Assembly (NCBI RefSeq): GCF_913062725.1
Contig: NZ_CAJXWY010000020.1
Span: 1 to 63,501, forward strand
Source of the DNA: an uncultured Thiohalocapsa sp.
GTDB taxonomy: Bacteria > Pseudomonadota > Gammaproteobacteria > Chromatiales > Chromatiaceae
Direction of reading: 5' to 3'
DNA length: 63,501 nt
Shown here piece after piece: positions 9,778 through 17,429 of this stretch. The translations under genes and the position numbers were made by a program. Each line of letters opens with the position of its first letter. Position 1 is the stretch's first letter. Below the pieces are notes generated by a model. The model did no database searches. It saw only the letters and a list, made by a program, of their open reading frames with translations, and was not told the DNA's origin.

Positions 9778-10161
9778 ATGGTCGACGCACCGGACTCAAC
9801 CGCGGACAAAACGCGGGCGAACGCGCAGGCGGCCGCCGAGCAGCAAGCAACCCGTATGCTGTTCCTTGGGGCCGACAGCCTCGCCGACGGCTTTCGGCTC
9901 ATCGGCTTCGAAACCCATGCGAATCCGAGCCCCCAGGACGTGGACCAGGTGTTCCGTCAGCTGCGCCAGTCCCGCGACAAGGCCTTCGTCATCGTCGATG
10001 AGGACGTCATGCGCTCCGGGGCCGCCAATCTCGCGCGTGTGCGCCGCGAGGGCGGCCGCATCGTCGTCATCGCCATACCGCCGTTGGCGGGCCCGGTGCA
10101 ACTGGAGAGTGAGGTCGCCGACCGGCTCCGGGCGATGTTCGGATCGAGCACGCGTGGTTAG
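9778..10161 (+). CDS. atpF: V/A-type ATPase subunit F, right operon
   Basis: 127 residues. After a polar N-terminus the core has the F-subunit strand pattern RMLFLGADSLADGFRLIGFE, then DKAFVIVDED and RIVVIAIPPLAG. The LGA-x(4)-GFRLIGFE element is typical of subunit F, the small shaft-associated regulator. It starts 6 nt after the K stop, consistent with coupled translation. A 97-bp spacer rich in A and T follows before E. Confidence 0.88.
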   Translation: MVDAPDSTADKTRANAQAAAEQQATRMLFLGADSLADGFRLIGFETHANPSPQDVDQVFRQLRQSRDKAFVIVDEDVMRSGAANLARVRREGGRIVVIAIPPLAGPVQLESEVADRLRAMFGSSTRG

Positions 10162-10258
10162 TCGTTGTGCGTTGCGGGTGAGGCTTTCTGAGGTTTTTGT
10201 TGTTCGTTACCTGTTAATTGTTGTTTGTTAATTATCACTAGCCCTAGCCCCTAATTCC
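10162..10258 (+). promoter_or_regulatory. AT-rich spacer between subunits F and E, possible internal promoter
   Basis: This 97-bp gap is strikingly T-rich for the window, with runs of GTTTTTGTTGTTCGTTACC and two copies of GTTAATT about 13 nt apart. TTGTT-like and TTAATT/TAATTA hexamers lie at plausible promoter spacing, so a promoter inside the operon is possible. No terminator hairpin is visible. Function is inferred only from composition. Confidence 0.3.
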
Positions 10259-10903
10259 ATGGTCACCCAAGCACACGAGCTGGAAGAGGCGATCCTCGCC
10301 CGCGCCGAGCGTCTGGCCAATGAGTACCGGGAGCGCGCCTACCGCGCCCGCGACCAAATCCTGCGCGACGCGGCGGACAAGCTGCGCCTGCGCGAGCAGC
10401 GCGAAGAGGCCATCGCCAAGTCCCTCGGCGAGCGCACCTACCGTCAACAAGTGCAGGCGCAAGAGCTGAAGCTACAAAGCCACCTGGATCGGGTGCGCTG
10501 GAATCTGGTGCGGGACGTGGAGCATCGCCTCACCGCGCGCATGCGCGAGCATGCCCAGGATACCGAGGCTTACCTCAAAACCCTGCGCGGCTTCATCGCC
10601 ACCGCCGCCGACACCATCGAGCACGATGACCTGCGTATCGCCGCCAATGCGCGCGATCTCAAGCTGCTGAACGCGCACTGGGCGCGCATCCAGACGGCGC
10701 TCCCCGAACAGGTCCGGGTGACACTGGCGGAGGCGCCCATCGAGACCGAGGCGGGCGTGCTGGTGAGCAGCAGCGACGGACGGATTCGCGTCGATAACAC
10801 CCTGGAAGGCCGCCTGGCACGGCTGCGCCTGCGCATCCAACAGGCGATCCTCGAGCGGCTGCTGCCGGGCGGGTTGGAGACGGGGGCGTTGTTCGGGGGT
10901 TAG
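10259..10903 (+). CDS. atpE: V/A-type ATPase peripheral stalk subunit E, right operon
   Basis: 214 residues with the two-part subunit E layout. Residues 1-110 are a charged helix (ANEYRERAYRARDQILRDAA, and LREQREEAI after it); the C-terminal globular part contains ETEAGVLVSSSDGRIRVDNT then LEGRLARLR, the clearest E-subunit signature in the window. It forms the stator stalk with G/H and caps A/B. The following 149 bp before A are C-rich with repeated GACCA-type words and encode nothing obvious. Confidence 0.9.
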   Translation: MVTQAHELEEAILARAERLANEYRERAYRARDQILRDAADKLRLREQREEAIAKSLGERTYRQQVQAQELKLQSHLDRVRWNLVRDVEHRLTARMREHAQDTEAYLKTLRGFIATAADTIEHDDLRIAANARDLKLLNAHWARIQTALPEQVRVTLAEAPIETEAGVLVSSSDGRIRVDNTLEGRLARLRLRIQQAILERLLPGGLETGALFGG

Positions 10904-11052
10904 GGGTCAGTGCAGTCTGTACCCGCCAGGCCCAAGCCGGCTCCAGCCCTTGCCAGCCACCTGCCCCTCCTGACCAGCCACCCCCTGACCAACCTTGTGA
11001 CCAGCCCCCCTCAACAGCCCCATCGACCGCAGCCACCAACCACCGAGCTTCA
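10904..11052 (+). repeat. C-rich spacer with repeated TGACCA words before subunit A
   Basis: 149 non-coding bp carrying repeated CTGACCA/GTGACCAGCC words (about 10966-11010), strongly strand-asymmetric with few G. No ORF, hairpin or promoter stands out; a C-rich, G-poor transcript stretch like this could be a Rho-utilisation-type region, but that is speculative. Confidence 0.3.
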
Positions 11053-12846
11053 ATGACCGACCAACACCGCACCGGCACCGTCCGCGATATCAACGGCCCC
11101 ATCGTCACCATCGATCTGCCCGGTGTGCGCAGCGGCGAGCAGGTGCGCATCGGCGAGATCGGCCTCGTCGGCGAGGTGATCTCCCTGTCCGGCCGCCAGG
11201 CCGTGGTGCAGACCTACGAGGGCACCGACGGCGTGCGCCCCGGCGAGCCGGCCATGGGCCTGGGCTGGCCACTGTCGGTGGAGCTCGGCCCCGGCCTCAT
11301 GGGCGGGATTTTCGACGGCGTGCAGCGGCCGTTGTCGAAAATCGCTCTGCAATCGGGCGACTACATCGCCCGCGGACTGGATGTGCCAGCGCTGGACCGC
11401 GCGCGGCAGTGGGCATTCGAGCCGAATCCCGAGCTGGAGCCGGGGCAGCAGATCGGTCCGGGCATGGTGCTGGGCACGGTGCCGGAGACGGAGGTCGTCT
11501 CGCACAAGGTGCTGGTGCCGCCCGGCGTCGCGGGCGAGCTCGAAGAAGTCGCGCCGGCGGGTGCTTACGACATCGAGTCCACCATTGCCCATGTGCGTGA
11601 TGCCAAAGGCACGAGCCATCGCCTCAGCCTCTATCACCGCTGGCCGGTGCGTCGCCCGCGGCCCTACCTGCAGCGCGACGACGGCGTGTCGCCCCTCATT
11701 ACGGGTCAGCGCGTCATCGATACCTTTTTTCCACAGCTCAAGGGCGGCAAGGGCGCCGTCCCCGGTCCCTTCGGCGCCGGCAAGACCGTGGTGCAGCAAC
11801 AGATCGCGCGCTGGTCCAACGCCGACATCGTGATCTACGTGGGCTGCGGCGAGCGCGGCAATGAGTTGGTGGATGTGCTGGAGAGCTTCCCCAAGCTCGA
11901 GGACCCCTACTCCGGGCGCAAGCTCATGGAGCGTACGCTGCTGGTGGCCAACACATCGAATATGCCCGTGGTGGCCCGTGAGGCATCCATCTACGTCGGT
12001 CTCACCATGGCCGAGTACTACCGCGACATGGGCTACGACGTCGTCATGCTCGCGGACTCCACCAGCCGCTGGGCGGAGGCGCTGCGCGAGGTGTCCGGCC
12101 GGCTCGGCCAGATGCCGGTGGAGGAAGGCTACCCGGCCTATCTGGCCTCGCGCCTGGCCGCCATCTACGAGCGCGCCGGGCGCGTCAAGACCCACGCTGC
12201 CGGCTCCGGCTCGGTGACCCTGATCGGCGCCGTGTCGCCCCCCGGCGGCGACTTCTCCGAGCCGGTCACCAGCCACACCAAGGACATCATCGAGACCTTC
12301 TGGGCGCTGTCGAAAGAGCTCGCCGATGCCCGCCACTATCCGAGCATCGACTGGGTCACCAGCTTCTCAGGGCATGTGCACACCGCCGCCGAATGGTGGC
12401 ACGAAGTGGTGGATCGCCGCTGGGAGCAGCGCCGCACCGAGGCCCTCGCCCTGCTGGCGCGCGACGCCGAGCTCTCGCGCATCGTCAACCTGGTGGGGCC
12501 CGAGGCCCTGTCCGATGCCCAGCGCTGGCAGCTGGAGGGCGCGGCGCTGGTGAAGGAAGGGGTGCTGCAGCAAAGCGCCCTGGACGCTGTGGACACCTTC
12601 TGCTCGCCGGAGAAGCAATTTGCGCTGTTGGACCTGTGCTTGAGCATTTACGACAAGGGCATGGCACTGATCGAGCTGGGCGTGCCCGTCTCCGAGCTCG
12701 CCGAAATGCCGCAGCTCGCCAAGGCGCGGCGCTGCAAGTCCATGTACAACAGCGACCAGGTGACGGAAATCCACGCCTTCGCACGGGCAGTGGAGCAGGC
12801 GTTCGAAGGGATTCGTCTCGAATATGCCAAGGAACATGCCGAGTGA
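11053..12846 (+). CDS. atpA: V/A-type ATPase catalytic subunit A, right operon
   Basis: 597 residues, full family length. The N-terminal barrel (GPIVTIDLPGVRSGEQVRIG), the bulge domain (about 110-200), the P-loop GPFGAGKT at 238-245, then YVGCGERGNELVDVL, NTSNMPVVAREASIYVG, ADSTSRWAEALREVSGRLGQ and SPPGGDFSEPVT are all canonical for subunit A. It hydrolyses or synthesises ATP at the A/B interfaces. The P-loop is standard here, unlike the GGFGTGKT of the left copy. Stop at 12846 is followed by a 75-bp gap before B. Confidence 0.98.
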   Translation: MTDQHRTGTVRDINGPIVTIDLPGVRSGEQVRIGEIGLVGEVISLSGRQAVVQTYEGTDGVRPGEPAMGLGWPLSVELGPGLMGGIFDGVQRPLSKIALQSGDYIARGLDVPALDRARQWAFEPNPELEPGQQIGPGMVLGTVPETEVVSHKVLVPPGVAGELEEVAPAGAYDIESTIAHVRDAKGTSHRLSLYHRWPVRRPRPYLQRDDGVSPLITGQRVIDTFFPQLKGGKGAVPGPFGAGKTVVQQQIARWSNADIVIYVGCGERGNELVDVLESFPKLEDPYSGRKLMERTLLVANTSNMPVVAREASIYVGLTMAEYYRDMGYDVVMLADSTSRWAEALREVSGRLGQMPVEEGYPAYLASRLAAIYERAGRVKTHAAGSGSVTLIGAVSPPGGDFSEPVTSHTKDIIETFWALSKELADARHYPSIDWVTSFSGHVHTAAEWWHEVVDRRWEQRRTEALALLARDAELSRIVNLVGPEALSDAQRWQLEGAALVKEGVLQQSALDAVDTFCSPEKQFALLDLCLSIYDKGMALIELGVPVSELAEMPQLAKARRCKSMYNSDQVTEIHAFARAVEQAFEGIRLEYAKEHAE

Positions 12847-12921
12847 CGTGCTTCCAGGGGCCAGACCGATCGCCTTGCCCCCGCCTCGACACTCCCTCGC
12901 TACCCGACACTCGAGCCTCAC

Positions 12922-14307
12922 ATGAGCATCAAAGAATACCGCACCGCCAGCCGCGCCCACGGCGGACTCATCGCCGTGCAGCACACGCCCGGCGTCGCCT
13001 TCGGTGACCGGGTGCGCATCACCGACGCCCGGGGCGGCACCCGCGACGGCCAGGTCATCCGCGCCGCGGACGAAGAGGTGCTGATCCTGGTGTTCGAGGG
13101 CATCGAGGATCTCGACCTGGAGGACATCTGGGTCCGCTTCCTCGACGAGCCCGTGGAGATCGCCCTGTCGCCGGAGATTCTGGGCCGCGAGCTCAACGGC
13201 CTCGGCGAGCCGCGGGACGGCCGCCCACCGGTGCTCTCCAACGTCCGCCGGCCCGTGGGCGGCGCCGCCATCAATCCCGCCGCCCGGACCTACCCGCGGG
13301 AGTTCATTCAGACCGGTATTTCCACCATCGATGGGCTGAACAGCCTGGTGCGCGGACAGAAGCTGCCGATCTTCTCGGGCTCGGGCCTGCCGCACAACCG
13401 GCTCGCAGCGCAGATCGTGCGCCAGGCGAAGCTGAAGGACGAGGACACCAGCTTCTCCATCGTCTTCGCGGCCATGGGCGTGAGCTACGCGGACGCCAAG
13501 TTCTTTCGGGATGAGTTCGCCAACTCCGGTGTGCTGCGCAATGTGGTGATGTTCGTGAACCTCGCCGACGACCCGCCGGTGGAGCGGCTCACCCTGCCGC
13601 GCACCGCACTCACCGCCGCCGAGTACCTGGCCTACGACCTGGACCGGCACGTGCTGGTGGTGATGACGGACATGACCTACTACGCCGAGGCCCTGCGCGA
13701 GGTGGCCACGGCCAAGGGCGACGTCCCCGCGCGCAAGGGCTATCCGGGCTATCTGTATTCCGACCTCGCCGAGATCTACGAGCGCTGCGGGCGCATCCAC
13801 GAGCGCCACGGCAGCATCACCATGATGCCGGTGGTGTCCATGCCCTCGGACGACATCACCCATCCCATTCCGGACCTCACCGGCTACATCACCGAAGGCC
13901 AGATCGTGCTCTCCCGGGAGCTTCAGAATCAGGGCATCTATCCCCCGGTGCACATCTCCCCGAGCCTCTCGCGGCTGATGAAGGACGGCATCGGCAGGGA
14001 CGACACCCGCGAAGATCACCCGCACGTCGCCGCGCAGCTCTATGCCCTGTATGCCCGGGCGCTCGAGACCCGCAACCTCGCCAGCATCATCGGCGCGGAC
14101 GAGCTCTCCGAGCGTGACCGCCGCTATCTCACATTCGCCGATGACTTCGACAAGCGCTTCGTCGGCCAGGACGAGGCGGAAGACCGCAGCATCGATGCCA
14201 CGCTCAACCTGGCCTGGGAGCTCATGAGCGCGTTCCCCCGGGAGATGCTGACGCGCCTGTCGGAAACGGAGTTGGCGAAATATTACCGGACCGCCGAGTC
14301 CCAATAG
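12922..14307 (+). CDS. atpB: V/A-type ATPase regulatory subunit B, right operon
   Basis: 461 residues, full length for the non-catalytic B subunit. Recognisable segments are GLNSLVRGQKLPIFSGSGLP (the degenerate P-loop region), DMTYYAEALREV, KGYPGYLYSDLAEIYERCGR, and HISPSLSRLMKDGIG, which contains the arginine supplied to the A-subunit active site. The gene normally following B in such operons, subunit D (rotor shaft), is absent: a cysteine-cluster gene starts 36 bp later. B is the last ATPase gene of this operon within the window. Confidence 0.97.
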   Translation: MSIKEYRTASRAHGGLIAVQHTPGVAFGDRVRITDARGGTRDGQVIRAADEEVLILVFEGIEDLDLEDIWVRFLDEPVEIALSPEILGRELNGLGEPRDGRPPVLSNVRRPVGGAAINPAARTYPREFIQTGISTIDGLNSLVRGQKLPIFSGSGLPHNRLAAQIVRQAKLKDEDTSFSIVFAAMGVSYADAKFFRDEFANSGVLRNVVMFVNLADDPPVERLTLPRTALTAAEYLAYDLDRHVLVVMTDMTYYAEALREVATAKGDVPARKGYPGYLYSDLAEIYERCGRIHERHGSITMMPVVSMPSDDITHPIPDLTGYITEGQIVLSRELQNQGIYPPVHISPSLSRLMKDGIGRDDTREDHPHVAAQLYALYARALETRNLASIIGADELSERDRRYLTFADDFDKRFVGQDEAEDRSIDATLNLAWELMSAFPREMLTRLSETELAKYYRTAESQ

Positions 14308-14342
14308 CAGGCACCGCAAGGCTGCCTCCCGCCGTCGCCACC

Positions 14343-14639
14343 ATGCCCATCACCTGCGACACCTGCGCCGCCGCCTGCTGCCGGCTCGAAGTCCCCTGCG
14401 TTGGCGCCGACGACATCCCTGCGCATCTGTTCGCGCATCTAACCGAGCACGATGCCGCCGGTCATCGGCGCATGCGCCGGCTCGACGACGGCTGGTGCGC
14501 GGCACTGGACCGCAACGCGATGAACTGCGGCATCTACCCGTACCGTCCCCTGCCCTGCCGCGAGATGGCAGTGGGCGGGGACGAGTGCCTGGCGGCTCGG
14601 CGGGCGCTTGCCGACGAGGTAGGGCCCGGGCTGCCATAA
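14343..14639 (+). CDS. YkgJ-like cysteine-cluster protein
   Basis: 98 residues with nine cysteines: CDTCAAACC (C5, C8, C12, C13), C19, C52, C62, C72 and C82. The order C..C...CC-x5-C followed by C-x-IY-x-R-PxxC (NCGIYPYRPLPCRE) is that of the UPF0153/YkgJ zinc- or iron-binding family, whose function is unknown. It begins 36 bp after subunit B and may be co-transcribed, but no functional link with the ATPase is evident. It converges on hldE. Confidence 0.8.
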   Translation: MPITCDTCAAACCRLEVPCVGADDIPAHLFAHLTEHDAAGHRRMRRLDDGWCAALDRNAMNCGIYPYRPLPCREMAVGGDECLAARRALADEVGPGLP

Positions 14640-14712
14640 TCAGGCGACGATAGAAGCCATACAGCCCAACCGCCGGGAGGCATCTCGATGTCAACCGTCT
14701 CGAAGCGAGACG

Positions 14713-16188
14713 TCATCGACCGCCCGGGTACATGCGCCCGACGATGGCCGAGGTGCTGCGCTCCGCCACCAGCGGCACCAGCACCACCTGTCCGCCCCAG
14801 GCTTTTACCTCGGCGGCGCCGACGACCTCGTCTTCACGATAATCGGCGCCCTTGACGAGCACCTCCGGGCGCAGTGCCTGAATCAGCGCCATGGGCGTGT
14901 CCGCGTCGAACAGCACCACGCCGTCCACGGCGGCCAGGGCCGCCAGCACCCGCGCGCGGTCCTGCTCTGAGATCACGGGACGCCCCGTCCCCTTCAACGC
15001 TCGTACCGAACGGTCCGTGTTGAGTCCCACCACCAGCCGCTGCCCATGGCGGCGTGCCTGCTCCAGATAGGTGACATGACCCACGTGCAGCAGGTCGAAG
15101 CAGCCGTTGGTGAACACCACGCGCTCGCCGGCGGCTCGCCACGCCGCCACCTGGGCGCGCATCGCCGGCAGGTCCCGGATCTTCGCCGCCTGCTCCAGGG
15201 CCGCCTCGCCGCTGATGGCCGCCGCCAGCGCATCGCTGCTGATGGCCGCCGTGCCGTGGTGGCCGACGACGACGCCGGCGGCGAGGTTCGCCAGATGCGC
15301 CGTATCAACCGCTTCCAGCCCGGCGGCACGCCCGGCGGCGATGGTGGCGATGACCGTATCGCCGGCGCCGGAGACGTCGAAGACTTCCCGCGCCACGGCC
15401 GGCACTCGGGTCTTGCCAGTGGCGTCCACCAGCACCATGCCGAGCTCGCCCAGGGTGACCACCACCTCGACGAGGCCGAGCTCCCCGCGCAGCCGCTCGG
15501 CCCATGCCAACAGTGCGTCCAAATCGGCGGCGTCCGCCCCCGTGGCGAGCGCCAGCTCGGCGCGATTCGGCGTCAGCAGGGTCGCGCCGCGGTAGCGCGA
15601 GAAATCACGCCCCTTGGGATCCACCAGCACCGGCACACCGCGTGCGGCGGCCGCCGCAATGAGGCGCTGGCATAGGGCACCGGTGAGCACGCCCTTGGCG
15701 TAGTCCGAGAGCAGCAGCACATCGGCGTCGTCCAGGCGCGCCAGCACCGCGGCGGCCAGCTTATCGGCCACGGCCCCCGACAGCGGCGCCGTGGCTTCGG
15801 CGTCGATGCGCAGCATCTGCTGGCGGTTGCCCAGAATGCGGGTCTTGCTGGTGGTGGGCCGGTCGCCGTCGGTGAGCACCGCTCCGCGGTCCATACCTGC
15901 GGCATCCAGCAAGCCGAGCAGCGCCGCACCATCGGCATCGTCGCCGCGCACACCGGCCAACGCGACGTCCAGGCCCAGCCCCAGCAGGTTGCTGGCGACG
16001 TTGGCGGCGCCGCCGGCCACCGCCCGCTCGCTGCCCAGCCTCAGCACCGGCACCGGCGCCTCCGGCGAGATGCGGGCGACGTCACCGGCGAGATACCGGT
16101 CCAGCATCAGGTCACCCACCACCAGCACGCGCGCGCCGCCGAAGCGCCCGCGCACCGCCTCCATGACCCGCTGCGGCTCCCGGAACAT
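14713..16188 (-). CDS. hldE: bifunctional heptose 7-phosphate kinase / heptose 1-phosphate adenylyltransferase
   Basis: 491 residues. The N-terminal domain (1-~330) is a ribokinase-type sugar kinase: RAVAGGAANVASNL near residue 56 and FDVSGAGDTVIATIAAG with GAGDT at 274-278. The C-terminal domain is a nucleotidyltransferase with FTNGCFDLLHVGHVTYLEQA (HVGH at 368-371). Together these phosphorylate and adenylylate D-glycero-D-manno-heptose for LPS inner core. Length and fusion order match gammaproteobacterial HldE (RfaE). ATG at 16188 overlaps the gmhA stop (TGATG), so the two heptose-pathway genes are coupled. Confidence 0.98.
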   Translation of the reverse strand: MFREPQRVMEAVRGRFGGARVLVVGDLMLDRYLAGDVARISPEAPVPVLRLGSERAVAGGAANVASNLLGLGLDVALAGVRGDDADGAALLGLLDAAGMDRGAVLTDGDRPTTSKTRILGNRQQMLRIDAEATAPLSGAVADKLAAAVLARLDDADVLLLSDYAKGVLTGALCQRLIAAAAARGVPVLVDPKGRDFSRYRGATLLTPNRAELALATGADAADLDALLAWAERLRGELGLVEVVVTLGELGMVLVDATGKTRVPAVAREVFDVSGAGDTVIATIAAGRAAGLEAVDTAHLANLAAGVVVGHHGTAAISSDALAAAISGEAALEQAAKIRDLPAMRAQVAAWRAAGERVVFTNGCFDLLHVGHVTYLEQARRHGQRLVVGLNTDRSVRALKGTGRPVISEQDRARVLAALAAVDGVVLFDADTPMALIQALRPEVLVKGADYREDEVVGAAEVKAWGGQVVLVPLVAERSTSAIVGRMYPGGR

Positions 16189-16790
16189 CAGGCGCGGCCC
16201 TGCTCCATTTCAGCCTCGGGCGGCGGGCTCGTCACCCGCCGCTCCACCAGGTCGCAGAGGATATGCCCGATGACGATGTGCGCTTCCTGGATCCGCGCGG
16301 TTACCCGAGACGGCACCGCCAAACAGAGCTCACAGGTATCGGCGAGACGCCCGCCGCCGGCACCCGTGACTCCGACCCGGTAGATACCGCGGCCCGCCGC
16401 CCGCTCCATCGCCCGCAGCACGTTGGCGCTATTGCCGGAGGTGGACAGGCCCACCAGCACATCGCCGTCGCGGCAGAGCGCCTCCACCTGGCGGGCAAAC
16501 ACCGACTCGAAGCCATAGTCATTGGCCACGGACGTGAGGACGGAGCTGTCGGTGGTGAGCGCCATGGACGCGAGCCCGGGGCGCTCACGCTCGAACCGCC
16601 CCACCAGCTCGGCGGCCAGGTGCTGGCAGTCCGCGGCACTGCCGCCGTTACCCATCCAGAAGACCCGCCCGCCGCGCTGCAGACTGTCGGCGGCGCGCTC
16701 GGCGAACTGCAGGATTGCCGGCGCCAGCGCGGCGGTATCCTTGAGCACCGCCACGTGGGCGGCGATGGTGGCGTCGATGAGGTCTCGCAT
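16188..16790 (-). CDS. gmhA: sedoheptulose 7-phosphate isomerase
   Basis: 200-residue SIS-domain protein. WMGNGGSAADCQHLAAELVG carries the zinc ligands H57 and E61, and SSVLTSVANDYGFESVFARQ and GLSTSGNSANVLRA are typical GmhA phosphosugar-binding loops. The end (IQEAHIVIGHILCDLVE) carries the remaining His. It catalyses the first step of ADP-heptose synthesis, immediately upstream of and overlapping hldE. The ATG at 16790 has a GGAG site with 5-nt spacing. Confidence 0.97.
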   Translation of the reverse strand: MRDLIDATIAAHVAVLKDTAALAPAILQFAERAADSLQRGGRVFWMGNGGSAADCQHLAAELVGRFERERPGLASMALTTDSSVLTSVANDYGFESVFARQVEALCRDGDVLVGLSTSGNSANVLRAMERAAGRGIYRVGVTGAGGGRLADTCELCLAVPSRVTARIQEAHIVIGHILCDLVERRVTSPPPEAEMEQGRA

Positions 16791-16894
16791 GCGGGCTCCG
16801 GCGCGGCGCCGGCGGCGGCGCTCGACTCAAAACGACAGTATGCCGAGCGCCCGGAGGCACTGGCAATGGCGGCGAGAGCGGCGCCGGTCGGGCG

Positions 16895-17317
16895 TCAGAT
16901 CCGCTGCCGGTCCGGCTGCCAGGCGGCCTCCAGCAGCTTCAGGACGTCCCGGCGGCTGACGACGCCGACCAGCCTACCCTGCTCCATGACCGGGAGGCGC
17001 CGGAAGTGGCTCGAGGCGAAGCGCTCGGCGATCTCCGTGATGGGGGTATGCGCCTCGACGGTCACTGGATCGGCGCTCATGAACTGATCGACGCGGCCGC
17101 CGCCTTCGCTGAAGTAGCCAGCGTCCAGAGCGACGCGCATGCAGTCGCGTTCGGTGAGGATGCCGACGAGATTGCCGACCTGGTCCACCACCGGGGCGCC
17201 GGAGATGCGCTCCTGCACCAGGATGCGCATCGCCTCCAACACCTCCATCTCCGGGTGCAGGGTGATCGGGTGCCGCGACATGGCCTCTTTGGCGGTCTTG
17301 GTTTCGAGCACAGACAT
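16895..17317 (-). CDS. two-CBS-domain protein
   Basis: 140 residues made of two CBS repeats and nothing else. The first begins MSRHPITLHPEMEVLEAMRI and includes GAPVVDQVGNLVGILTERD; the second is DPVTVEAHTPITEIAERF with RRLPVMEQGRLVGVVSRRD. Such stand-alone pairs bind adenine nucleotides and act as sensors; the partner is unknown. An AGGAG directly abuts the ATG at 17317, too close to serve it. An in-frame GTG at 17311 has ideal 6-nt spacing and is the more likely true start. Confidence 0.92.
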   Translation of the reverse strand: MSVLETKTAKEAMSRHPITLHPEMEVLEAMRILVQERISGAPVVDQVGNLVGILTERDCMRVALDAGYFSEGGGRVDQFMSADPVTVEAHTPITEIAERFASSHFRRLPVMEQGRLVGVVSRRDVLKLLEAAWQPDRQRI

Positions 17318-17429
17318 CTCCTGAAAACAACCCCTATGTCGCCGTCTTCGCCCCGCCGCTGATCAACGACGGATGCGAGTCGGATCTGGCCGGGTGCGCC
17401 GACGGCTGCGGACGAGGGCTTCGGTCGCA

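Noticed and set aside
12367..14319. A 650-codon open frame on the minus strand opposite subunit B
   Set aside because: It is the antisense shadow of atpB, rich in His, Gln, Gly and Arg, with no family motif; long antisense frames are common at this GC content.
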